Source of the DNA: JBHOQX01 sp042408595
GTDB taxonomy: Bacteria > Chloroflexota > Chloroflexia > Chloroflexales > Roseiflexaceae
Direction: 5' to 3'
Length of the DNA: 36,017 nt
NCBI GenBank assembly: GCA_042408595.1
Contig: JBHOQX010000002.1
Coordinates: forward strand, 1-36,017
Shown: positions 23,349 to 31,482 of the stretch, piece after piece
Position numbering within the stretch: position 1 is the stretch's first letter
Layout of the letters: each line of letters starts with the position of its first letter
Made by a program: the position numbers and the translations under genes
Notes under the pieces: generated by a model
Databases searched by the model: none
Seen by the model: only the letters and a program-made list of their open reading frames with translations
Told to the model about the DNA's origin: nothing

Positions 23349-23471
23349 TATAGCAAACCCCCATGATTTGTAAACGCGCGGCAGCGCGAAGCGGAGGATT
23401 GGGGGCCGGGTACCCTGCGGGTGTCCCCGAAAAAACATCATCCGCTTCACAAATCCGGGAGGATTGCTATA
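23349..23471. mobile_element. MITE-like fold-back element flanked by TA
   Basis: CTATAGCAAacccccatgatttgt (from 23348) and its partner ending ggattgctatag (to 23472) are inverted copies agreeing at about 20 of 24 positions. An inner pair GAAGCGGA/TCCGCTTC (23388-23395/23441-23448) extends the fold. Outside the ends is TA on both sides (23349-23350, 23470-23471), the target duplication expected of IS630/Tc1-type elements, leaving a 119-bp body with no transposase. It lies about 60 bases before the solute-binding gene. Confidence 0.65.
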
Positions 23472-23534
23472 GTTCCCATCGGCACGGATGCTTGCAGCGG
23501 CCGGCGGGGCCGACGACCAAACAAGGAGTACACA

Positions 23535-25013
23535 ATGGCAAACCACCACGAGAACGAGCTCGCGCGTGAGATGATGCGGTGCGGAATGAGCCGCCGACAG
23601 ATGATCGGCGCCATGCTGCGCCTCGGCCTCGGCGCCACCAGTATCGGTGCGGTCCTCGCCGCCTGCGGGCAGGCGCCGCAGAGCGGCCAGGGCACCGCTG
23701 CCACCAGCGCCCCCGCCGCGCCCACCCCCGCCGAGCCCACCGCCGCCTCGATCTACGACGCCAGCAAGGGCGCCGACGCCAACTGGCCGAAGAGCGTCGT
23801 CGGTGACCCCGGCGCCAAGGTCACGATCAGCGTGGCGCATGCCTGGGACGCGGTGTTCTTCGAGCGCCAGAAACAGTTCGACCAGCTCTTCATGCAGCGC
23901 CACCCCAACATCGAGGTCAAGGCCGAGAACACCCCCTGGGGCGAGTTCCGCCAGAAGTACGTGACGCAGGCGGCCGGCAACGCCCTGCCGGACATTATGT
24001 ACTGCCAGTTCGCCTGGGCCCAGGAGATGATCAAGCAGGGGCTGTTCAAGCCACTCGACGACTACATCAAGAAGGAGCCCGATTTCAACCTGGCCGATTT
24101 CACGCCCCAGTCGCTCCAGTCCTACCAGCGCGACGGCAAGCTGTGGGGCATCCCCTACGACGAGGGCCCCGGCAACCTGTACTACAACAAGGACATCTTC
24201 GACGCCGCCGGCGAGCCCTACCCGGACGACAGCTGGGACCTCGAGAAGCTCAAAGCGGTGGCGCTCAAGCTCACCAAGGGCGAGGGCCCCGAGAAGCAGT
24301 TCGGCCTCGGCGAGCTGCCGAGCCTCGGCGATACCCTGATGGCGCCGCCCTACCTGTTCCCCTTCGGCGGGGCATACCTGGCTGAGCCGAAGGAGGACCA
24401 GGTGCTGATCAATCAGCCCGAGGCGGTGGCGGCGTTGGAGTGGTGGGAGGAACTGCGCGCGAAGGGCGCCGTGCCCAGCCCGGCCGACCTGCAGAACGTC
24501 GCCTGGCCGGCGTTCCAGTTCGGCAAGATCGCCATGACCTTCCAGGGCTCGTGGGCCACCCCGCCGATCGCGGCCGGCGCGAAGTTCAACTGGGATATCG
24601 CCAAGTGGCCCAAGGGCCCCAAGCGCCACTCGACCTTCTCGGCCGGCTCGGCCTACATGATTACGCGCGACAGCAAAAACCCCGACGCGGCCTGGATCTA
24701 CCTCAACGACTACCTGTCCACCGCCGGGCAGGCCTATATGTGGGGCAGCACCGGCCGCGGCAGCCCGGCGCGCCTGTCGGCCTGGCCGTCGTACCTCGAG
24801 TCCAAGTTCGCCCCTCCCGGCGCCAAGCATGTCGAGGAGGCCATGCGGACGATCGCCTCGCACGACATCATCGACCAGCCCACCGGCCCGCGCGTGACGC
24901 AGGCGGCGCAGCCGATCTGGGATCTGGTGGTGGCCGGGCAACTGGGCGTCAAGGAGGCGTGCGACCAGGTCTTCGCCGCGGTGGACCCGATCGTGGCGGA
25001 GAACCGCGCCTAG
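23535..25013 (+). CDS. Carbohydrate ABC transporter substrate-binding lipoprotein
   Basis: A 492-residue family-1 solute-binding protein. ATG 23535 has AAGGAG at 23523-23528. The N-terminus carries a twin-arginine MSRRQMIGAMLRLGLGA region and a lipobox LAAC with Cys44, so it is probably a Tat-exported lipoprotein. An Ala/Pro linker leads to the mature lobe. Typical family stretches are FERQKQFDQLFMQRHPNIEV, LPDIMYCQFAWAQEMIKQGL, LWGIPYDEGPGNLYYNKDIF and ITRDSKNPDAAWIYLNDYLS. It is followed by two permease genes that complete a CUT1-type sugar importer; no ATPase is present. Strong hairpins separate it from the permeases, fitting higher expression of the binding protein. The ligand is likely a saccharide, possibly linked to fucose, by context only. 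Confidence 0.93.
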   Translation: MANHHENELAREMMRCGMSRRQMIGAMLRLGLGATSIGAVLAACGQAPQSGQGTAATSAPAAPTPAEPTAASIYDASKGADANWPKSVVGDPGAKVTISVAHAWDAVFFERQKQFDQLFMQRHPNIEVKAENTPWGEFRQKYVTQAAGNALPDIMYCQFAWAQEMIKQGLFKPLDDYIKKEPDFNLADFTPQSLQSYQRDGKLWGIPYDEGPGNLYYNKDIFDAAGEPYPDDSWDLEKLKAVALKLTKGEGPEKQFGLGELPSLGDTLMAPPYLFPFGGAYLAEPKEDQVLINQPEAVAALEWWEELRAKGAVPSPADLQNVAWPAFQFGKIAMTFQGSWATPPIAAGAKFNWDIAKWPKGPKRHSTFSAGSAYMITRDSKNPDAAWIYLNDYLSTAGQAYMWGSTGRGSPARLSAWPSYLESKFAPPGAKHVEEAMRTIASHDIIDQPTGPRVTQAAQPIWDLVVAGQLGVKEACDQVFAAVDPIVAENRA

Positions 25014-25080
25014 TACGCTCACGCGTCCGTTGTTGCGCTTCGCGTCCTGCCTGCTGGCGGGCGCACGCGTGAAACCTGTA

Positions 25081-25129
25081 GCGAACGGACGCCGTCGCGT
25101 ACTCCGAGGACGCTGAAGCGTCCGTTCGC
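25081..25129. repeat. 12-bp inverted repeat after the substrate-binding gene
   Basis: GCGAACGGACGC (25081-25092) and GCGTCCGTTCGC (25118-25129) are perfect inverted copies 25 bases apart. A third partial copy, GCGTCCGTT, is at 25023-25031. It is the first of several hairpins between the binding-protein and permease genes. Confidence 0.6.
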
Positions 25130-25265
25130 CACCGGTTGGACACGGTGTGAGCTGGCCAGCACGCGGTGCACACCGCATCCCGACCTGCGCTTGAGCGCAC
25201 TGGTGCGGCCAGGTGCGGGCCAGGCCCGCGCCGGCATCATCGCCCGCACGCGCGCCGCAAGAGGT

Positions 25266-25328
25266 GCGGGGGCCAGGCCCCCCGCGAGATCGTTCTTCTG
25301 CTCGCAGGGGCCTGGCCCCTGCGAGCAG
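25266..25328 (+). repeat. Two adjacent strong hairpins, one a 31-bp perfect palindrome
   Basis: The first hairpin pairs GCGGGGGCC (25266-25274) with GGCCCCCCGC (25276-25285). The second is a perfect palindrome of 15-bp arms (25298-25312 and 25314-25328) around T25313; its left arm is CTGCTCGCAGGGGCC. It ends three bases before AAGGAG (25331-25336), the permease ribosome site. There is no T-run. The structure could shield the 3' end of the binding-protein RNA, or mask the ribosome site. Confidence 0.8.
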
Positions 25329-25342
25329 GCAAGGAGCAGCCT

Positions 25343-26287
25343 ATGGCAGTGCAGCATGCCGCACAGGCCACCACCCGTCCGACGACGAGGCCGCGGCGCG
25401 GCCCGCAGGCGCGCCGGGAAGAGCGTGAGTTCTACCTGTTCATCTCGCTCTGGATCGTCGGCTTCGTGCTGTTCGACGCCGGGCCGATCCTTGCGTCGCT
25501 CCTGATCAGCTTCACCAACTGGACGGCGCTCTCGCCGCCCAAATTCGTGGGGCTGCTCAACTATCAGAAGATGCTGGCCGATCCGCTGTTCCGCACCGCG
25601 CTGTGGAACTCGCTCTACTTCGGCGTCGGCTCGGTCGGACTCGGCATGATCGTCTCGTTCTTGCTGGCGCTGCTGCTCAACCAGAAGGTCCTCGGCATGA
25701 GCGTGTTCCGCACGATCTTCTACCTGCCCTCGGTGGTGAGCGGCATCGCGGTGGCGATCCTGTGGATCATGATCCTGCACAAGGACTTCGGCCTGATCAA
25801 CTCGGTGCTGGCCTGGTTCGGCATCCGCGGCCCGGGCTGGCTGGTGGATCCGCAGTGGGCCATGCCGGCGCTGATCCTCATGAGCCTGTGGGGCGCCGGC
25901 GGCTCGATGGTGATCTATCTGGCCGGGCTGCAGAGCGTGCCGCAGCACCTGTACGAGGCCGCCTCGATCGACGGCGCTGGCCCGTGGGGCAAGTTCCTCA
26001 ACGTCACTCTGCCGATGATGAGCCCGGTGATCTTCTACAACCTGATCGTCGGCTTTATCGCCTCGATCCAGGGCTTCGTGCTGGTGCTGATCATGACCAA
26101 CGGCGGCCCGGCCAACGCGACGCTGGTCTACGGGTTGTACCTGTACCGCAACGCGTTCCAGTTCTTCCAGATGGGCTACGCCTCGGCGCTGGCGTGGGTG
26201 CTGCTGGTGGTGATCATGCTGATCACCGCCGCGCAGTTCTTCTTCGCCAAATACTGGGTGTTCTACGAGGGCGACCTGAAGCGGTGA
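25343..26287 (+). CDS. Sugar ABC transporter permease, MalF type
   Basis: A 314-residue permease. ATG 25343 follows AAGGAG. It has about six membrane helices: FYLFISLWIVGFVLFDAGPI (about 31-50), then helices near 84-106, 118-140, 168-190, 222-245 and 280-302. The EAA loop is EAASIDGAGPWGKFLNVTLP, the contact for the nucleotide-binding subunit. It matches the MalF/UgpA group of CUT1 sugar importers. It lies downstream of the binding-protein gene across a hairpin-rich spacer and nine bases before the second permease. A longer frame upstream through the hairpins is not coding. Confidence 0.93.
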   Translation: MAVQHAAQATTRPTTRPRRGPQARREEREFYLFISLWIVGFVLFDAGPILASLLISFTNWTALSPPKFVGLLNYQKMLADPLFRTALWNSLYFGVGSVGLGMIVSFLLALLLNQKVLGMSVFRTIFYLPSVVSGIAVAILWIMILHKDFGLINSVLAWFGIRGPGWLVDPQWAMPALILMSLWGAGGSMVIYLAGLQSVPQHLYEAASIDGAGPWGKFLNVTLPMMSPVIFYNLIVGFIASIQGFVLVLIMTNGGPANATLVYGLYLYRNAFQFFQMGYASALAWVLLVVIMLITAAQFFFAKYWVFYEGDLKR

Positions 26288-26296
26288 GGTGCAACG

Positions 26297-27196
26297 ATGA
26301 AGGCTGAAACAACTGGCCGCCCGACACCTCTGGCCTCTCCGGCGCACGGCCCCATGCTCGGGATGCGTGCGCAAAGGCTGCTGCAGAAGGTGATCACCTA
26401 CGCGCTGCTGGTCGGGCTCTCGATCGTTTTCCTGCTGCCCTTCGGCTGGATGGTCTCGACCTCGCTGAAGGAGTCGCAGGACGTGTTCACCTACCCGCCG
26501 AGCTTTCTGCCTTCGAGCTTTGTGTGGCAGAACTACCCGGCCGGCTGGAACATCCTGCCGTTCAACACCTTCCTGATCAACTCGCTGATCGTGACGACCG
26601 CCAACGTGGTGGGCAATCTGCTCTCGTGCTCGCTGGTCGCGTTCGGCTTCGCACGCCTCAGGGCGCGTGGGCGCGACGTGCTGTTCCTGCTACTGCTGGC
26701 CACGCTCATGATCCCGCGCGAGGTGACGATCGTGCCGCGCTTCCTGCTGTTCAGCCAGCTCAGGCTGGTGAACACCCTCTGGCCGCTGATCCTGCCGGCC
26801 TGGTTCGGCTACCCCTTCTTCATCTTCCTGTTGCGGCAGTTCTTCATGAGCATCCCGCACGAGCTCGACGACGCGGCGCGCATCGACGGGGCCTCGACCT
26901 TTCGCATCCTCACCGACATCATCCTGCCGCTCTCCGGCCCGGCGCTGGCCACCGTGGCGATCTTCTCGTTCATCGGCAACTGGAGCAACCTGCTGGACCC
27001 GCTGATCTACCTGCGCTCGCAGGAGCTCTACACCCTGGCGCTCGGCCTGAACCTGTTCCGCGGCCAGAACTTCACGCAGTTCAACATGCTGATGGCGGTG
27101 TCGATCATCACGCTGATCCCGGTGCTGGTGGTGTTCTTCCTGGCGCAGAAGCTGTTCGTGCAGGGTGTGACCCTTACCGGTATGGGTGGGCGGTAG
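26297..27196 (+). CDS. Sugar ABC transporter permease, MalG type
   Basis: A 299-residue partner permease. It starts nine bases after the first permease stop, with GAGGTG (26285-26290) upstream. Six membrane helices are visible, beginning with TYALLVGLSIVFLLPFGWMV. The EAA motif DDAARIDGASTFRILTDIIL is of MalG/UgpE type, and MIPREVTIVPRFLLFSQLRL precedes it. Together with the gene before it, it forms the membrane part of a CUT1-type importer. No ATPase gene follows; such systems often share a multitask ATPase (MsiK/MalK) encoded elsewhere. After it the gene content turns to transposon and pseudogene debris, so an ATPase or enzyme genes may have been lost there. Confidence 0.93.
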   Translation: MKAETTGRPTPLASPAHGPMLGMRAQRLLQKVITYALLVGLSIVFLLPFGWMVSTSLKESQDVFTYPPSFLPSSFVWQNYPAGWNILPFNTFLINSLIVTTANVVGNLLSCSLVAFGFARLRARGRDVLFLLLLATLMIPREVTIVPRFLLFSQLRLVNTLWPLILPAWFGYPFFIFLLRQFFMSIPHELDDAARIDGASTFRILTDIILPLSGPALATVAIFSFIGNWSNLLDPLIYLRSQELYTLALGLNLFRGQNFTQFNMLMAVSIITLIPVLVVFFLAQKLFVQGVTLTGMGGR

Positions 27197-27323
27197 GGAT
27201 TCCACCCCTGTACCCCATCATGATTCTTGTTTCAATATGCGAGCCGCTGCGCGTGGCAGGCAGCAGGGCTTCGCCCTGGCCCCCTTTCGGCGGCTGTATG
27301 TCACGAGGAGCGCAAAATGGTTC

Positions 27324-27503
27324 GCCGGGCATCCGTAGCTTTCTGAAGCGTACGCCACGTATGACGGAGTAGAACAGCAGCAAGCAGCTGCCCTCATTGC
27401 GGAAGGCCGAAGCCAGCTTCTTGCAGCGCTGCTTGACTTCCTCGAACAGGCGCTCGATGCTGTTGTTCGTGCGGATGTTCTTCCAGGGTCGTGCTGGGAA
27501 GCT
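27324..27503 (-). mobile_element. Mutator/IS256-type transposase C-terminal remnant
   Basis: About 60 codons on the minus strand read PARPWKNIRTNNSIERLFEE, then VKQRCKKLASAFRNEGSC and LLLFYSVIRGVRFRKLRMP. The IRTxNxIERLFxE stretch followed by FxNExS is the C-terminal signature of Mutator-type (IS256-family) transposases. The catalytic DDE core is absent. The frame is fused without a stop to the FAD oxidoreductase remnant upstream and continues to a stop at 27174. The element's inverted ends were not found. Confidence 0.65.
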
Positions 27504-28411
27504 GTAGGCGGCGCGGCTCCGCTCCGGGCCGTAGTCGCCACCGCCCAGCCAGCCGACCATCACGCCACCGGTTGAGTGGGCACGAAGCGCCGCCAGGGCC
27601 TGGCTAATCTTGCGCTCGGCTACGGCAGCATGGGCCGGGCCTGGTACGAGGTCAAGGGCCTGCAGCAGAAACGGCGCACCGCGCTGGCTAAAGGGAGTGC
27701 GGTCTGTGGCGACACGGGTCATCGCTCCACCATGGTGGCGAATCTCAACCACCATAAGCGGCTGCTCGGCCTGCGGGCCTGCGAGATCAAGCACGGTCCC
27801 ATTGGCAACGGCAGGACTCGCAGCAGAACCACTGCCGATGTCATGGTCTCAGGCACCGTTGCGGTCCATGCGCTGTAGGCATGTAACACCTCAGCTGCGG
27901 ACTCGATCGGGAAGAACAGCGCGCCGCCATAGACGCTGGAAACCGGGTAGAGTCGAAACTCTAGGGCGATGAGAATGTCGAAGTTGCCACCACCGCCACA
28001 CAGGGCCCAGCACAGGTCGGTATTGTGCTGCGGGCTCTCATGACGGAGCTGTCCATCGGCGGTCACCACCTCGGCCGAAAGAACGCTATCTACAGCGGCA
28101 CCATACTTGCGTAGCAACCAGCCGAGCCCGCCCGACAGGGTATAGCCAACGACGCCAACGTCGCCCGTGGAGCCACTCAACGGCGCTAAGCCGTGGGGTT
28201 CGGCAGCGGCTATCACAGAGCGCCAGCGTACGCCAGTCTCGACGCGTGCGGTACGTAGGATGGGGTCGATCTGGATCCCTTGCATGCGCTCGGTGTTCAC
28301 CATCAGGCCGCCAGGCCAGGAGAAGCCAAAGTTGTGGCCCGTGGCCTTGACGCCAACCGGCAGCTGCTGGTCGCGCGCAAAGCGGTCGGCTACATGCGCG
28401 TGTTCGGCGGC
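27504..28411 (-). pseudogene. FAD-binding BBE-type oxidoreductase, truncated and frameshifted
   Basis: On the minus strand from about 28411, with no start codon: AAEHAHVADRFARDQQLPVG, then VKATGHNFGFSWPGGLMVN and STGDVGVVGYTLSGGLGWLL. These are the PCMH-type FAD-binding motifs of the berberine-bridge/6-hydroxynicotine oxidase family. The first frame runs to 27719. The C-terminal domain continues in another frame from about 27815: PLMVVEIRHHGGAMTRVATD, then RGAPFLLQALDLVPGP and RAHSTGGVMVGWLGGGDYG. It then ends at the transposase remnant. The N-terminus is cut by the neighbouring AT-rich gene. It is broken at both ends and once in the middle. Confidence 0.75.
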
Positions 28412-28424
28412 TCAGCGAAGATGC

Positions 28425-29291
28425 TTACTGCGTTACTTTTGGCGCAGTTGGTGCCTGAAGGATTCTAATATTTGGAATGTCCTTGCCAGCAGCTTTCCTT
28501 TCACCACAACTTTGCCAAAGTGCATCAAACTGTTCCCGAAAAGACTCGTACCACCGGCCATGACCTTGAGGTGTAAGCTCAAATGTTGGATGTAGTGATT
28601 CAGTTGTTCGATGCTGATAAATTTCAACGATAATTCGACCATACGACTCATCAGGATCGATTAGGATCAAGCCAAATGAGGGTATGTACGGCAGTAGCCC
28701 TAGTTCAATTGATGCGTCTGATATCTGCGATAGACTGGAAATCCTATTCAAAGTAGGATTAATGGAATCGTTATAGAACGAATCGTACAGAACACCTTTG
28801 CTCCTCAGAACAGCTTGTTTGGTTGCAGCACTATCGGGGTCGATAATAATAAACCGTATACGTGCTCCTGCTTTCAAACGACGCTCAAAAACTGCTGCGT
28901 AATCTCTCACTGTTCTATTAAGCGTAATACCTGAGACATAAATTGTTCTTGCCTGTAAGAAATATTTGTCTAGCGGTGTACGTTCACGCCAAAAGAGGTC
29001 TTCTGCAGAACTTGCATGGGAGCTTCTTTCAACTAAACCTTGCACTGTCGTTAAAATTTTAATGGATGCTTGTACCACGTCTTGATGTACTTGCTCGACG
29101 CGGTGACGACTGCCTAAAATCGCAACAGAGAGAAGGGATAATACTGCCAGCGTAAGTGGCCCTATAAACTTTGCATCGGCGAGGCCAATCACATTCATGA
29201 TAGCGAGAGCTACTGCTAATAGAGCTGTAACATATACATCTATGTTCTCTCCTCGGCGTATGTCTGACCATACCTTTTGCAGAAAGTGCAT
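28425..29291 (-). CDS. Two-TM protein with PLD-like domain, AT-rich, probably acquired
   Basis: A 288-residue protein. ATG 29291 is set by GAGGAAA six bases upstream on the minus strand; a TTG 21 bases earlier is less likely. Two membrane helices (about residues 18-38 and 42-60) are followed by a helical stretch and a soluble domain: LFWRERTPLDKYFLQAR, TIYVSGITLNRTVRDYAAVF, and LKAGARIRFIIIDPDS. The latter parts resemble phospholipase-D-like domains (DUF5919 type) found in stress and defence proteins. Late conserved words are YGRIIVEIYQHRT and ESFREQFDALW. No catalytic HxK motif is seen. Its base composition is clearly more AT-rich than its neighbours. The function is unknown. Confidence 0.7.
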   Translation of the reverse strand: MHFLQKVWSDIRRGENIDVYVTALLAVALAIMNVIGLADAKFIGPLTLAVLSLLSVAILGSRHRVEQVHQDVVQASIKILTTVQGLVERSSHASSAEDLFWRERTPLDKYFLQARTIYVSGITLNRTVRDYAAVFERRLKAGARIRFIIIDPDSAATKQAVLRSKGVLYDSFYNDSINPTLNRISSLSQISDASIELGLLPYIPSFGLILIDPDESYGRIIVEIYQHRTTESLHPTFELTPQGHGRWYESFREQFDALWQSCGERKAAGKDIPNIRILQAPTAPKVTQ

Positions 29292-29605
29292 AGGGCTTTC
29301 CTCAAAGCTCAACGCGGGCTTGCTCTACGTGTAATTGTAACACTAGCGTCAATAAGAGCAATGGTAATGCAGAGGGTTTGATTGAGCTGCCCAACTATGA
29401 TTTAGACCTCTTCCGCCTAAAGTCCCTACCAGTCGATGTAGCCCGATTCCGCCTAAACATCCCTCGGGTTGCGTTGTGCGGGATGGTTTCGTAGACTGCC
29501 TCCGGGGGGAGCGACGTGGGGAGTGCCAGCCCTGGCCGTTCCCATGCGACTCCCACTGCTACCATAGCACGCCGCTGCCCCTATGTCAATCTAAGGTGAT
29601 CGCGC
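29292..29605. other. Spacer between AT-rich gene and integrase remnant
   Basis: No gene seen. Two near-copies of TTCCGCCTAAAnnTCCCT occur at about 29408-29425 and 29448-29465. The last 100 bases return to high GC. The ribosome site AAGGTGA (29593-29599) of the integrase frame lies at the end. No attC or attI site could be recognised. Confidence 0.4.
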
Positions 29606-29967
29606 ATGCATGTCCCAAAACTCCTCGACCAGGTGCGCGCCGCCATCCGTCGGAAACACTCTGCCATCCGCATCGAAGAAGCGTACGTGCAGTGGATCAA
29701 ACGCTTCGTCCGCTTTCATACCAAACGTCACCCCACTGAGATGGGCGCCGCGGCGGGTGCGACCTTGCTGACCCATCTGGCGGTGACTGAACATGTCTCC
29801 GCCTCCACCCAAAACCAGGCGCTGGCGGCCCTTCTTTTCCTGTAGCGGGAGGTGCCGCACCAGGAACTCGGCACGATTGACTCGTTCGTGCCCGCACCGA
29901 CCGACGCGTGCCATCCGTCTTGACCAGGGATGCGGTCCACCAGGTTATCGCCTGCCTGACCGGCTGA
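29606..29967 (+). pseudogene. Integron-type tyrosine recombinase (IntI-like), decayed
   Basis: The frame from ATG 29606 reads PKLLDQVRAAIRRKHSAIRI, then YVQWIKRFVRFHTKRHPTEM and SASTQNQALAALLFL. These are the N-terminal core-binding motifs of integron integrases. A TAG (29843-29845) stands where the family has a Tyr codon, and the same frame goes on REVPHQELGTIDSF. In another frame from 29905, RVPSVLTRDAVHQVIACLTG matches the start of the catalytic domain; it ends at TGA 29965-29967. The catalytic Arg/His/Tyr residues are gone. The ribosome site AAGGTGA is intact. It is evidence of a past integron or XerC-like integrative element. Confidence 0.75.
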
Positions 29968-30070
29968 GTAGTTACTCAGACCATACATCGGGATAATCTC
30001 TAGTGTCTGTTCTCCCTGTCTCTTGCTCTCCTTGTCTCTCAATCTGCGAGGCAGTCAGCTACCCGCTCCA

Positions 30071-31321
30071 TCACTTCTCATACGGCTTGCCGACCGCCGC
30101 CGGGGGCCGCGCCCGCCCGACCACGCCCGCCAGCACAGTCACCGTGATGACGTACGGCAGCATCTGGATGAACTGAGTCGGCAGGTCGAAGTTGAACCCC
30201 TGGATCTTGATCTGCAGCGCATCCGAGGCGCTGAAGATCAGCGCGCCGGCTAGCGCGCCGAACGGCGTCCACTTGCCGAAGATCATCGCCGCCAGCGCGA
30301 TGAACCCTTTGCCGTTGGTCATCAGATCGTCGAAGTTAAACGAGGCTTCCAGCGAGAACCACGCCCCGGCCAGCCCGGCCACCAGCCCGGCGAAGAAGAC
30401 ATTCAGATAGCGCATGCGGATGACGTCGACCCCCATCGTGTCTGCTGCGCGTGGGTGCTCGCCGATCGCCCGCGTCCGCAGGCCCCACGGCGTGCGGAAG
30501 AGCAGCAGGCTCATCACTGGCACCATGATCAGCATCGCGTAGGTGATCGGCTTGTGATCGAAGAAGATCGGCCCGAGCACCGGTATCTGCGCGAGCAGCG
30601 GGATCGGCAGCGTCGGCAGCGCCGCGCCGGTGACGCCGCGCTGGTCGAGCGGCAGGATCACATTGTTGCGCAGAAAGCCGGTCACCCCGACCGCCAGGAT
30701 GTTGATCACGGTGCCGCTGATGATCTGGTCGGTCTTGAAGCGGATGGACAGCAGCGCGTGTAGCAGCACCGTCACCCCGCCGGCCAGGATGGCGGCCAGC
30801 AGCCCGATCCAGCTGCTGCCGAACAGCAGCGCGGCGATGAACCCGATGCACGCGCCCATCAGCATCAGCCCTTCGATCGCGATATTGATCACGCCGGAGC
30901 GCTCACACAGGATGCCAGCGATCGCCCCCAGCGCGATCGGCGTCGCCAGGCGCACCGTGCGCGAGAGCAGGTCGACGATGTCGGTGCGGCTGCCGGCGAT
31001 CGCCCACAGGAGGATGATCACGATCACGCTGAAGATCAGCACCGCGATGTAGGGCGTGGTCAGCCCCTGGCTCGGGCGAAACAGCAGGTAGAAAGCCCCG
31101 GCGATCAGCAGCCCGCAGATGACCCCGACCGTCAGCACTGTCGGCAGCGGGATGTCGAGCAGCGGCGGGTCGACCGGGCGGGCGCCGGGCCAGGTGATGC
31201 GCAGCGTCGAGACCTTGGCGAACTCGACCGCCCGGCTGACCAGCCAGAAGAGCAGCGCAGCGACGAGCATGCCGACGATCCCGACAATTTGCGCCCGGTT
31301 CAGACGAAAGCGATCAGCCAT
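30071..31321 (-). CDS. Nucleoside-type ABC permease (BmpB/YufQ-like)
   Basis: A 416-residue branched-chain-type (BPD_transp_2) permease. The start at 31321 (MADRFRLN) has AGAGGG upstream. It has one N-terminal helix (IVGIVGMLVAALLFWLVSRA), then eight or so more helices, with the family stretches LATPIALGAIAGILCERSGV, INIAIEGLMLMGA and DTMGVDVIRMRYLNVFFAGL. Residues 55-80 form a longer extracytoplasmic insert than in most homologues. It is the last gene of the BMP-family importer operon, after its partner permease, across a 161-base spacer. It should pair with the next gene in one heterodimeric channel for nucleosides or related compounds. Confidence 0.92.
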   Translation of the reverse strand: MADRFRLNRAQIVGIVGMLVAALLFWLVSRAVEFAKVSTLRITWPGARPVDPPLLDIPLPTVLTVGVICGLLIAGAFYLLFRPSQGLTTPYIAVLIFSVIVIILLWAIAGSRTDIVDLLSRTVRLATPIALGAIAGILCERSGVINIAIEGLMLMGACIGFIAALLFGSSWIGLLAAILAGGVTVLLHALLSIRFKTDQIISGTVINILAVGVTGFLRNNVILPLDQRGVTGAALPTLPIPLLAQIPVLGPIFFDHKPITYAMLIMVPVMSLLLFRTPWGLRTRAIGEHPRAADTMGVDVIRMRYLNVFFAGLVAGLAGAWFSLEASFNFDDLMTNGKGFIALAAMIFGKWTPFGALAGALIFSASDALQIKIQGFNFDLPTQFIQMLPYVITVTVLAGVVGRARPPAAVGKPYEK

Positions 31322-31482
31322 GGCGGACCCTCTGGGTGAATGGTGGCCGGCGGACGACGAAGGACGGAGGACAAAGGCATGCCTGACCACGATCATGGCC
31401 GTACGATTTGGCACGGCCTGCATTCGTCCTTCGTCCACCGTCCTCTGCCGTCGACCATTCAGCACTCAGCACGCACGACTCA

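Noticed and set aside
23310..25178. A 622-codon open frame on the minus strand opposite the solute-binding gene
   Set aside because: It is a high-GC shadow of the plus-strand gene, which has a signal peptide, lipobox, ribosome site and family motifs. The shadow has no recognisable domain.
28425..29291. A complete antiphage defence system
   Set aside because: Only one gene is present, with no nucleotidyltransferase, TIR, helicase or other partner next to it. A defence role stays a hypothesis.
29292..29605. attI or attC recombination sites beside the integrase remnant
   Set aside because: No paired RYYYAAC/GTTRRRY core sites with the required inverted layout were found.
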